Positions 17,318 to 24,959 of a stretch of DNA of 64,000 nucleotides are shown here, one piece after another (the stretch's first letter is position 1; every line of letters starts with the position of its first letter). The position numbers and the translations under genes were made by a program. The DNA is taken from positions 62,001 through 126,000 of the forward strand of contig NZ_JRJE01000005.1 of the NCBI RefSeq assembly GCF_000763295.1. The letters are read 5' to 3'. The notes beneath the pieces are model-generated. The model saw only the letters and a list, made by a program, of their open reading frames with translations, was not told the DNA's origin and searched no databases. Origin of the DNA: Thalassospira australica. GTDB lineage: Bacteria; Pseudomonadota; Alphaproteobacteria; Rhodospirillales; Thalassospiraceae.

Positions 17318-17914
17318 TCACCCAAGCGGACACTTTTGTATCCACTCTTCCATCAATGCGGCGATCTCAACCGTATCAAGCCCTTTGTCTGACAGTGTCC
17401 GCCAAGTCGAAAACTGAACAGCGTGATGCGTGACTGATTGACAAAGTGAACTGGTTCGACGGTCATGAGGCAAGTGCCGCAGGATGTCTTCCTGCATGTC
17501 GCGTAACTGTCTGTCATATACCTCAAGGGTTGCGTTCAGCTCGGGCAGCTTATCACGATCTGCAAGCACGGCTGGCCAAAACATCCGTGTGTCGCCGTAG
17601 TAACTGTAAAGCATACTCAGGATCGCAATCGGCCAGTTTTCCGCCGCAACGTCCTTGCGCCAATCATTTCGGTGTGGAAGCGGATTGTGATCAAACCAGT
17701 GCGTCACGGCCTGGACTGGAATATCCGTTTCCCCGGGGAAATGCCGATAAACCGTCAACCGTTGAACCGACGCCTTAGTTGCGACAGCACTGATAGTGGT
17801 TGCTGCAGGACCAACCGAACAAGAGAGCGAGATCGCGGCATCAAGGATTCTTTGATGGGTTTCCTGTTCCTTGCGTGCGCGTCTGGTCTTGTTATACGCT
17901 CTTGTCATGTTCAT
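17318..17914 (-). CDS. TetR-family transcriptional regulator
   Basis: A 198-residue regulator. The N-terminal helix-turn-helix (about residues 12-58) includes HQRILDAAISL and ASVQRLTVYRHFPGETDI, the normal TetR signature; the C-terminal part is a ligand-binding and dimerisation region with no recognised subfamily. The start is the ATG at 17914, which has AGG four bases upstream; a second ATG lies two codons later. It is divergently transcribed from the acyl-ACP thioesterase gene, and the shared 149-bp region holds a 26-bp palindrome, so it probably represses that gene and itself in response to an unknown ligand. Confidence 0.88.
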   Translation of the reverse strand: MNMTRAYNKTRRARKEQETHQRILDAAISLSCSVGPAATTISAVATKASVQRLTVYRHFPGETDIPVQAVTHWFDHNPLPHRNDWRKDVAAENWPIAILSMLYSYYGDTRMFWPAVLADRDKLPELNATLEVYDRQLRDMQEDILRHLPHDRRTSSLCQSVTHHAVQFSTWRTLSDKGLDTVEIAALMEEWIQKCPLG

Positions 17915-17985
17915 GCTACCTTTTGCATTCACCAACCGTGCCGGCAATCGAACGCCACCTTATCAACCGTAACACAACCTCGATT

Positions 17986-18011
17986 TTAAGTGAACATAAA
18001 TGATCACTTAA
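17986..18011. promoter_or_regulatory. Probable TetR operator
   Basis: TTAAGTGA (17986-17993) and TCACTTAA (18004-18011) are exact reverse complements. The 10-base spacer continues the dyad with CAT/ATG, so 11 of 13 half-site positions pair. It lies in the divergent region between the TetR and thioesterase genes and is the best operator candidate in the window. Confidence 0.75.
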
Positions 18012-18063
18012 CTTCCACTCCCACTCAAGCATCCTCCACCACGTGTTGTAAGATGACTGCCAT

Positions 18064-18840
18064 ATGACCATCGACTGGAATTCAATTGCCAACGCACCTC
18101 GCCCGGACAATTGCGGCTGGAAGGGAACTTATCGCGTGCGCTATTCCGAGATCGGTGACAACGGCAAGGTAATGATGCCCGCGCTGACCGATTATATGCA
18201 GGATGCCGCCGGTTGGGGCGCACGCATCTTGAAACTAGCCTATGACGATACTGTTGATCACGGGATCGCCTGGGTTCTTGCCCGCATGGTCATTCACATC
18301 CGTGACTATCCCGGCAACGGCGAAGACATTCTGGTCGAAACCTGGCCGTCGGGGGTGTCACGCCGGGTGGCGACCCGTGACTTCCGCCTCAGCAACAACA
18401 AGGGCGAGGTATTTGGTGTCGCACAAAGCTTTTGGTTGATGTTTGATTTGAACACCCGGCGTGCTGCGCAATGGCCGGACTGGATTGAAGAACGCCTGCC
18501 AAATCCGCCCGGTCCCAAGCTAATAGAAGCCCCCCTGAGACCGGCCTTCACCAAGAAGGCTTTACCCACCTGTGACAACATCAAGGCCCGCCCGTCAGAC
18601 GTCGATCTTTACGGGCATGTCAACAATGTACGTCTGATGCATTGGGTTCTGGGCGTGTCAGGCCCCGACAATTGCCCGGACTTTCACCCCGAAAGTCTCG
18701 ATATCCAGTTCCGGACAGAATGCCGTGTCCACGAACGCGTGGAAATTCGGCATGCCGATGGCTTTGCCACTGTAACACGTGAAGAGGACGGGACAGATCT
18801 TGTACGCGCCCATATCCCGCCCAAAAACGGTTTTATCTAA
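18064..18840 (+). CDS. Acyl-ACP thioesterase (double hot-dog)
   Basis: A 258-residue FatA/FatB-like thioesterase expected to release fatty acids from acyl carrier protein. Two hot-dog halves are visible: the first begins YRVRYSEIGDNGKVMMPALTDYMQDAA, the second carries RPSDVDLYGHVNNVRLMHW with Asp179, His185 and Asn187 in the catalytic loop pattern DxxGHVNN. No signal peptide is present. Expression is probably controlled by the divergent TetR regulator through the palindrome in the shared promoter region. The physiological acyl chain cannot be told from sequence. Confidence 0.87.
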   Translation: MTIDWNSIANAPRPDNCGWKGTYRVRYSEIGDNGKVMMPALTDYMQDAAGWGARILKLAYDDTVDHGIAWVLARMVIHIRDYPGNGEDILVETWPSGVSRRVATRDFRLSNNKGEVFGVAQSFWLMFDLNTRRAAQWPDWIEERLPNPPGPKLIEAPLRPAFTKKALPTCDNIKARPSDVDLYGHVNNVRLMHWVLGVSGPDNCPDFHPESLDIQFRTECRVHERVEIRHADGFATVTREEDGTDLVRAHIPPKNGFI

Positions 18841-18865
18841 ACCGCACAGGTACTAAGGCACGGTC

Positions 18866-19489
18866 TCATTGCCCGTCTATCATGGCGTCAAACAAGTCAG
18901 CAATCGGCTTGAAGCTTTTGCGATGATGCGCGGTTGGGCCAACCTCGGCCAGACCAGCCATGTGCTTTTTTACGCCGTATCCCGCATTACCTTCCCAGCC
19001 AAAGAAGGGATAACGCACGGCCAAACGCGCCATGGCGCGATCACGAACGACCTTGGCAACGATGGATGCCGCAGCAATCGAAAGCGACTTGCTGTCACCC
19101 TTAACGACTGTTTCCACCGCGCACGGCAAGCCGGGATCGCGATTGCCATCGACCAATGCCTGATCGGGGACAGCATCAAGACGGTCCACCGCCCGACGCA
19201 TGGCAACATATGTCGCCTGCAGAATATTGATCTGATCAATTTCGCGGACAGATGCCGCCCCAATGCCAACTTCGGCGCAGCTCATGATGATTTCATAAAG
19301 CCGATCACGTTTTTTCGCCGAAAGCTTTTTGGAATCATTGAGTTCGGCTACCAACGTTACGGGCAAACGGTCATTGCGCGGCAGGATGACGGCAGCAGCC
19401 ACCACAGGCCCTGCCAACGGCCCGCGACCAACTTCATCAATCCCGGCAATGCGCCCGCGGTACTGATCTTCTATGGCGAAATCCGGCAT
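18866..19489 (-). CDS. rnhB: Ribonuclease HII
   Basis: A 207-residue nuclease that cleaves RNA in RNA-DNA hybrids and at single ribonucleotides in DNA. The conserved GIDEVGRGPLAGPV places acidic residues Asp18 and Glu19; further acidic positions lie in ELNDSKKLSAKKR and the VDGN segment, and KGDSKSLSIAAASIVAKVVRD is the typical RnhB central motif. Length and motif order match the family. It converges with the thioesterase gene across 25 bp. Confidence 0.96.
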   Translation of the reverse strand: MPDFAIEDQYRGRIAGIDEVGRGPLAGPVVAAAVILPRNDRLPVTLVAELNDSKKLSAKKRDRLYEIIMSCAEVGIGAASVREIDQINILQATYVAMRRAVDRLDAVPDQALVDGNRDPGLPCAVETVVKGDSKSLSIAAASIVAKVVRDRAMARLAVRYPFFGWEGNAGYGVKKHMAGLAEVGPTAHHRKSFKPIADLFDAMIDGQ

Positions 19490-19610
19490 GTTTATCTGAT
19501 CCCTCTCTGCCCGATGTCATAGCAATCCAGACTGCACCGGACAACAATCGACCCGTTTTCCCGTCCCATCTTTCCGACAGCACCGGCACCGTCATAAGGT
19601 GTTTTTGACC

Positions 19611-20495
19611 CTATGCGTTTTCCAAAGAAGCCCAGAGCTTTTCAGCAAGGGGGCTAAGCCGACGACGGGGACGAAGGATTTCAATATCGACGGGAATGGC
19701 TCTGTCCTGCATGCCCAACACTTCAAGTTGCCCATTGGCAATGTCACGCTGTGCCAGACTTTCGGGTAACCAAGCAACACCTGCACCGCCCTTTGCCATT
19801 GAATGAAGGGTTGCCGCGAGATGCGATGTAAACCCGGGATTTGAAGGGTCCAGTCCAGACAATGTTACGTTGGCGGCAGCAATAATCCGCCCTAGGCCGG
19901 ACTCCACACTATAGGCAAGATAGGGTGCCGGGCTTCCCGTTTTGACCAGATTGCGTGCAAGAGACGGGCTGATTACCGGAATCAGGCGATCTGATCCAAT
20001 GATATGACGCATGAAAAGGGGATGTTGCAAATCTGCAGGCGCATCAGGATGTGCATGAGCAATCAGAAAATCAATTTCCCCACGCTGCATCAGGCTTTCA
20101 CACGCCTGCATGCTGTCAGAAATCAGGTTCAATGGTCCCAGCGACACCTGTTCATTTCGCGATCTCAGCCATTCCGGCATAAAGGTAAATGACAGCGCAT
20201 GGGTGGCGGCAATATTGAGCGTTCCGTTGGAAAGTCGCGCCAGTTCCATGGCCTCGCGCCGGGCCTGTGTCAGCGAAAAACACACTGCACGCGCATGCGA
20301 CAAGAACTGCTGTCCGGACGGCGTGAGTTGCACCGAATGGGTCGTACGCGCAACCAAAGATACCCCGACCCAGTTTTCAAGCGCACGAATCCTGCGGCTG
20401 AAGGCCGGTTGGGTAATATTGCGCATTTCCGATGCACGCGAAAAATTAAGCGTTTCGCTTAGCGCGATAAAATCTTCAAGCCAGCGAAGTTCCAT
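19611..20495 (-). CDS. LysR-family regulator of the tartrate dehydratase gene
   Basis: A 294-residue LysR-type regulator. The winged helix (MELRWLEDFIALSETLNFSRASEMRNITQPAFSRRIRALENWVG) occupies residues 1-60 and the remainder is the periplasmic-binding-like effector domain. I use ATG 20495; the in-frame extension upstream runs through the promoter region. It is divergent from the D-tartrate dehydratase gene, the arrangement in which LysR proteins usually activate the neighbour in response to its substrate. Tartrate as effector is an inference from position. Confidence 0.88.
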   Translation of the reverse strand: MELRWLEDFIALSETLNFSRASEMRNITQPAFSRRIRALENWVGVSLVARTTHSVQLTPSGQQFLSHARAVCFSLTQARREAMELARLSNGTLNIAATHALSFTFMPEWLRSRNEQVSLGPLNLISDSMQACESLMQRGEIDFLIAHAHPDAPADLQHPLFMRHIIGSDRLIPVISPSLARNLVKTGSPAPYLAYSVESGLGRIIAAANVTLSGLDPSNPGFTSHLAATLHSMAKGGAGVAWLPESLAQRDIANGQLEVLGMQDRAIPVDIEILRPRRRLSPLAEKLWASLENA

Positions 20496-20527
20496 ATTGG
20501 TTATGCCATATCCGTATAAACATATTG

Positions 20528-20562
20528 CCAATTCACATTGGTTAATGGCTGCTTGCAAGCAG
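20528..20562. promoter_or_regulatory. Inverted repeats in LysR/tarD intergenic region
   Basis: Two dyads lie between the divergent genes: CCAAT-TCAC-ATTGG (20528-20541) and the perfect palindrome CTGCTTGCAAGCAG (20549-20562). The dyads are candidate LysR binding sites, not proven ones. Confidence 0.5.
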
Positions 20563-20611
20563 TATTTTGCATAAGGAGATCCATAACGACCATCGCGAAA
20601 GGCGATCACAT

Positions 20612-21775
20612 ATGCAAATTCTTGATATTGTCGAAGTTACCAAACCCATCTCATCGCCGATCCGAAATGCCTATATCGACTTTTCAAAAATGACGGCAAG
20701 TCTGGTGGCGGTTGTGACTGATGTGGTCCGCGACGGCCGCCGGGTGGTGGGATATGGGTTCAATTCCAATGGCCGTTACGGTCAGGGGGGCCTCATTCGC
20801 GAACGGTTCCGCGACCGTGTGCTGACCGCCAAGCCAGATAGCCTGATGAATGACGCAGGAGATAACCTTGACCCCCATCGCATCTGGGCGGGCATGATGC
20901 AAAATGAAAAACCCGGTGGTCATGGCGAACGTTCCGTCGCAGTGGGAACATTGGATATGGCCATCTGGGATGCTGTCGCAAAAATTGCCGAGAAGCCGTT
21001 ATTCCGTCTGTTGGCCGAACAATATGGCAGCACCGCCGACCCACGGGTATTTGTCTATGCTGCAGGCGGCTATTACTATCCCGGCAAGGATTTGACCGCA
21101 TTGCGCAATGAAATGCGCGGTTATCTTGATCGTGGCTATAACGTTGTGAAAATGAAAATCGGCGGTGCGTCGATTGAAGACGACAAACGCCGCATTGACG
21201 CGGTTCTCGATGAAATCGGTGATCAGGCACAGCTTGCTGTCGACGCCAATGGGCGATTTGATCTGGAAACCGCGATCGCCTATGCCAAGATGCTGCGTGA
21301 CTATCCGCTGTTCTGGTATGAAGAGGCCGGTGACCCACTTGATTATCAGCTTCAGGCCGCACTGGCGGAACTTTATCCCGGTGCCATGGCAACGGGCGAG
21401 AATCTGTTTTCCCATCAGGATGCCAGAAACCTTTTACGCCACGGCGGTATGCGCCCGGATCGGGACTGGTTGCAGTTTGACTGTGCCCTGTCCTATGGGC
21501 TTGTCGAATATCTTCGTACGCTTGAGGTGCTCAAAACACATGGATGGTCCCCCAAACGGTGTATTCCCCATGGCGGACATCAGATGTCATTGAATATTGC
21601 CGCTGGCCTCGGACTTGGTGGCAATGAAAGCTATCCCGACCTGTTTCAACCCTATGGCGGGTTCCCCGACAGCGTGAAAGTCGAAGACGGTCATATCACC
21701 ATGCCAGAACTGCCCGGAATTGGTTTTGAAGGCAAATCCGATCTGATATCGGTCATGCGTGATCTTGCGGTCTGA
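20612..21775 (+). CDS. tarD: D(-)-tartrate dehydratase (enolase superfamily)
   Basis: A 387-residue mandelate-racemase-subgroup enolase. It is strikingly similar, as I recall it, to the characterised Bradyrhizobium D-tartrate dehydratase, including the opening VEVTKPISSPIRNAYIDFSKMT and the internal GGHGERSVAVGT. Catalytic elements seen are the KxK pair Lys180/Lys182, Asp211 and Asn213 in VDANGRF, the metal Glu in WYEEAGDP, and His320 in CIPHGGHQM. The enzyme converts D-tartrate to oxaloacetate in the cytoplasm with Mg2+. ATG 20612 has AAGG upstream and gives the family N-terminus. No tartrate transporter is adjacent. Confidence 0.9.
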   Translation: MQILDIVEVTKPISSPIRNAYIDFSKMTASLVAVVTDVVRDGRRVVGYGFNSNGRYGQGGLIRERFRDRVLTAKPDSLMNDAGDNLDPHRIWAGMMQNEKPGGHGERSVAVGTLDMAIWDAVAKIAEKPLFRLLAEQYGSTADPRVFVYAAGGYYYPGKDLTALRNEMRGYLDRGYNVVKMKIGGASIEDDKRRIDAVLDEIGDQAQLAVDANGRFDLETAIAYAKMLRDYPLFWYEEAGDPLDYQLQAALAELYPGAMATGENLFSHQDARNLLRHGGMRPDRDWLQFDCALSYGLVEYLRTLEVLKTHGWSPKRCIPHGGHQMSLNIAAGLGLGGNESYPDLFQPYGGFPDSVKVEDGHITMPELPGIGFEGKSDLISVMRDLAV

Positions 21776-21814
21776 CACAGCAGATTAACCAGACTGGGCG
21801 AACCATTCCCCATC

Positions 21815-21850
21815 AAAAAAAACGGCACCGATTTCACGGTGCCGTTTTTT
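21815..21850. terminator. Bidirectional intrinsic terminator
   Basis: AAAAAACGGCACCG (21817-21830) pairs with CGGTGCCGTTTTTT (21837-21850) around ATTTCA, with T runs on both strands. It serves the convergent tarD and phaG ends. Confidence 0.93.
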
Positions 21851-21876
21851 GTTTTTACTCTGGAATGCCTGCGAAA

Positions 21877-22281
21877 TCAGGTTTCCTTATCCTGATATTC
21901 CTCGCTGGGGTCGTACCCTTCGGGGCCAACCGGATCGAAAGTTGCCCAACCCTCATTCTGCTTGCTGGGTGGCAGTTCCGTATTCGGATCGACGTTCAGC
22001 AACATATAGGCCTTGGCAATCAGGTTGGCCGTGATCGGTGCGGTCAGGAAGATGAACAGCGTGATCAGCAATTCATGGATCGTAAAGTGCCCTCGTTCGA
22101 TCCAGAAGAACAGCATCGATGCGATCAGAATGCCTCCAAGACCAACGGTACTGGCCTTGGTCGGCGCATGCAGGCGCGGCAGAAGATCACGCAACTTGAT
22201 CATCCCGAATGATCCGACCAGCAGGAACAGCCCGCCAATCACGATCAGAAGCGAAATGATGAGTTCGACAATAAACGGCAT
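21877..22281 (-). CDS. phaG: Mrp/Pha antiporter subunit G
   Basis: A 134-residue membrane protein with three hydrophobic helices and the MnhG/PhaG signature GSFGMIKLRDLLPRLHAPTKASTVG. The hydrophilic C-terminus from about residue 100 is longer than the minimal family member. It is the last gene of the antiporter operon, 12 bp after phaF. The Mrp complex is a multi-subunit cation(Na+ or K+)/proton antiporter in the inner membrane and needs all subunits. Confidence 0.92.
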   Translation of the reverse strand: MPFIVELIISLLIVIGGLFLLVGSFGMIKLRDLLPRLHAPTKASTVGLGGILIASMLFFWIERGHFTIHELLITLFIFLTAPITANLIAKAYMLLNVDPNTELPPSKQNEGWATFDPVGPEGYDPSEEYQDKET

Positions 22282-22293
22282 CAGTCCGCTCCC

Positions 22294-22563
22294 CTATTCA
22301 ATGATGTCGCCACGCAAGACGAACTTGCAATAGGCCACAGTGGAAACAAAGCCGAACATGGCAAACAAAAGCGCGCCTTCGAAATACATCGCGGTTGCCT
22401 GTCCAATGCCATACAGAACCAAAAGCGCGATGGCATTGATCGCCATGGTATCAACCGCCAAAACACGATCCGCAGTCGACGGGCCCATGGTCAAACGGTA
22501 CAGGTTCATCAAAAGTGCCAGCGCCACACAAACAAAGCCGAAATTCAGTGCATATTCGATCAT
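22294..22563 (-). CDS. phaF: Mrp/Pha antiporter subunit F
   Basis: An 89-residue protein with three transmembrane segments and the conserved MnhF/PhaF core RLTMGPSTADRVLAVDTMAINAIAL. Its start overlaps the phaE stop (ATGA), showing tight coupling. Length is normal for the subunit. Confidence 0.93.
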   Translation of the reverse strand: MIEYALNFGFVCVALALLMNLYRLTMGPSTADRVLAVDTMAINAIALLVLYGIGQATAMYFEGALLFAMFGFVSTVAYCKFVLRGDIIE

Positions 22564-23051
22564 TCGAAAATCTCCTTCAGACGGCGTTCGTAGCGATGCT
22601 TGATATCATCGACCACTTCTTGCGGGTCTGGCGCATGCAGGCAATGCACCAGCAAGCTTTTGGCATCCGCACTAAGATCAATCGTCACCGTACCGGGCGT
22701 CATGGTAATCGTTCCCGCAAGGGTCGTGATTGCCTCGGGCGAGGTCAGGTCAAGCGGCACAACAACCGACTTTGATTCCAGACTTTCGGTTTTGCGAAAC
22801 AGGATCAAACCGGCCACAATCACGTTTGCAACCAGAATATCCCACAGCACAATCAACCCGTATTCACAAATCGCATAGGCATTGCGGACTTTGGGGCGCG
22901 CGGGCCAGAAATTGGCCGTGATCAATGGAATAATGATCGCCAGTACAAGACCGAAGATCACGACACCGGCCGAGATTTCATTGACCAGAAAGACCCATAC
23001 GATCAGCAGTGCCAGGGTCAAAAGCGGATGAGGCAGATAACGTTTCATCAT
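22560..23051 (-). CDS. phaE: Mrp/Pha antiporter subunit E
   Basis: A 163-residue subunit with two N-terminal hydrophobic helices and the family motif TTLAGTITMTPGTVTIDLS in the cytoplasmic part. Two ATG codons stand in a row at 23051 and 23048; the first has AAAGGA at acceptable spacing. Like other MnhE/PhaE proteins it is a small structural partner of the ion-conducting A and D subunits. Confidence 0.92.
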   Translation of the reverse strand: MMKRYLPHPLLTLALLIVWVFLVNEISAGVVIFGLVLAIIIPLITANFWPARPKVRNAYAICEYGLIVLWDILVANVIVAGLILFRKTESLESKSVVVPLDLTSPEAITTLAGTITMTPGTVTIDLSADAKSLLVHCLHAPDPQEVVDDIKHRYERRLKEIFE

Positions 23052-23069
23052 CTTTTTTATCCTTTCCCC

Positions 23070-24602
23070 TTATTGACCGACCAGTGACAGGGCGTTTTCA
23101 CCCAGCACCGCTTCGATGTATTGCGACGGTTCAAACAACTGCATGGCGGCACCTTGCAGATACTCGGAAATCGGTCCGGCAAAGACGGTCAGCGCAACCA
23201 GGGCGCCCACCATGCCGCAACTTGCAATGATCGGCAAAACCGGCCATTTCGCACCCTGGACGGTGATTTCGCCATCGACAGAGGAACTCTTCCAGAAAAG
23301 CACACTGCCTGCCCGGCCAAAACCGATGATGCACATCAGCGACGTTACCAGAATGATCGACCAGATCCAGACCATGGCATCGCTGTCACGTGCCGCATCC
23401 ATGATTTGCAACTTACCGACAAAGCCACTAAGTGGCGGCATCCCGGCCATGCCGATTGCCCCGACAAAGAACAGGACGGCAAGGAAGCCCGACTGATGGA
23501 AACGCGGTGCGGTATGCAGGCTGTCGCCAAACTCGCCCCGGCGTGACACCACAAGATCGGCAATCAAAAACAGGGCCGCTGCCGAGAAGGTCGAATGCAA
23601 CAGATAATAAAGCCCTGCTGAAATGGCTTCTGGCGTGAACAATCCGATGGCAATCAACAAGGTCCCCATCGACCCGATCACCGAAAAGGCAATCAGACTG
23701 TTAAGGCGTTTTGCCGCCAGAACCCCGGTCATGCCCAGCACCAGCGTAATCAGTGCTGCCGGCAGGATATAAGGTTCAGCCAGCCACGCCATATCACCGG
23801 CCAGATCACCAAAGGCCAGCGAATAGACACGCAGAACCGAATAGGCCCCGACCTTGGTCATGATGGCAAACAGGGCCGCCACCGGCGCCGGTGCGTTGGC
23901 ATAGGTGCCCGGCAACCAGAAATGAACCGGAACCAACGCAGCCTTAACACAGAACACCAGAAGCAGGATCAACGCCCCTGCACGCAACAGGGCAGCATCA
24001 CCAGACGCCACATTGGGCACCTGAATGGCAAGATCGGCCATGTTCAATGTGCCGGTCACGGAATAGATCATGCCGACACCAATCAGGAACAAAGTTGAAC
24101 CGGTCAGATTGATGACGACATATTGCATGCCGGCTTTCAAACGATCTGCGCCCGCACCATGCAGCATCAAACCATATGACGCGATCAGCAAAACTTCAAA
24201 GAACACAAACAGGTTAAAGACGTCGCCGGTCAGGAAGGCACCGTTGACCCCCATCAGCTGGAACTGCAACAGGGCATGGAAATGCTTGCCGCGCTGATCC
24301 CATTCGCTTGAAGCAAACAAGACAACACCAAGTCCCAGAAGCGATGTGAGCAACACCATCATCGCTGACAAACGGTCCAGCACCAGCACAATACCAAACG
24401 GTGCAGGCCAATCGCCCAAGGCATACATTTCCGGTGCATGACCGTTGGCAAAAATCACCAGCCACAGCGAAACGGCGACAAGTGCAACAGTTGCCGTAAT
24501 TGAGAAAACCCGCTGCAAGATAATGTCGTGACGAACGGCCAATACGATCAGCGCTGCCATCACCGCAGGCAGCAGTATGGGAACAACAATCCAGTCACCC
24601 AT
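23070..24602 (-). CDS. phaD: Mrp/Pha antiporter subunit D
   Basis: A 510-residue polytopic protein homologous to complex I NuoN/NuoM-type subunits. The proton-channel region is visible, including an intramembrane Glu (NLFVFFEVLLIASYGL) and the conserved Lys in FCVKAALVPVHFWLPGTYANAPAPVAALFAIMTKVG. It translocates protons together with PhaA. Start and phaC stop overlap as TGATG. The family-wide LHSTFSAAALFL segment is also present. Confidence 0.94.
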   Translation of the reverse strand: MGDWIVVPILLPAVMAALIVLAVRHDIILQRVFSITATVALVAVSLWLVIFANGHAPEMYALGDWPAPFGIVLVLDRLSAMMVLLTSLLGLGVVLFASSEWDQRGKHFHALLQFQLMGVNGAFLTGDVFNLFVFFEVLLIASYGLMLHGAGADRLKAGMQYVVINLTGSTLFLIGVGMIYSVTGTLNMADLAIQVPNVASGDAALLRAGALILLLVFCVKAALVPVHFWLPGTYANAPAPVAALFAIMTKVGAYSVLRVYSLAFGDLAGDMAWLAEPYILPAALITLVLGMTGVLAAKRLNSLIAFSVIGSMGTLLIAIGLFTPEAISAGLYYLLHSTFSAAALFLIADLVVSRRGEFGDSLHTAPRFHQSGFLAVLFFVGAIGMAGMPPLSGFVGKLQIMDAARDSDAMVWIWSIILVTSLMCIIGFGRAGSVLFWKSSSVDGEITVQGAKWPVLPIIASCGMVGALVALTVFAGPISEYLQGAAMQLFEPSQYIEAVLGENALSLVGQ

Positions 24603-24958
24603 CAGTTTTTATCTCCTGCTTCGGATGGCGCGCCAACCGGGCGACCGTCAACATGATCATTGCCAATCTCAAGATAAGCCCGGATCGACAAAACAACGAT
24701 AAGTGCCGTCATACCGAACGAAATCACAATTGCCGTCAGAACAAGTGCCTGTGGCAAAGGATCGGTATATTCGGTGACGCCCTCACGCAGGATCGGCGGC
24801 ATATTGATGGTCAGGCGCCCCATGGCGAACAGAAAGACATTCACCGCATAGGACAACATCGCCAAGCCGACAACCACCGGAAAGGTGCGCCCGCGCAGCA
24901 ACAAATATGTCCCGCAGGTCGTCAGAAGCCCAATACTGCTTGCTACCAGAAATTCCAT
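24602..24958 (-). CDS. phaC: Mrp/Pha antiporter subunit C
   Basis: A 118-residue NuoK-like subunit with three helices and the motif VVGLAMLSYAVNVFLFAMGR. The start is ATG 24958, one base beyond the phaAB stop, and the protein then begins MEFLVASSIGLLTTCGTYLLL as expected; the longer frame reading back into phaAB is rejected. The symbol follows antiporter nomenclature and has no link to polyhydroxyalkanoate synthase. Confidence 0.93.
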   Translation of the reverse strand: MEFLVASSIGLLTTCGTYLLLRGRTFPVVVGLAMLSYAVNVFLFAMGRLTINMPPILREGVTEYTDPLPQALVLTAIVISFGMTALIVVLSIRAYLEIGNDHVDGRPVGAPSEAGDKN

Positions 24959-24959
24959 A

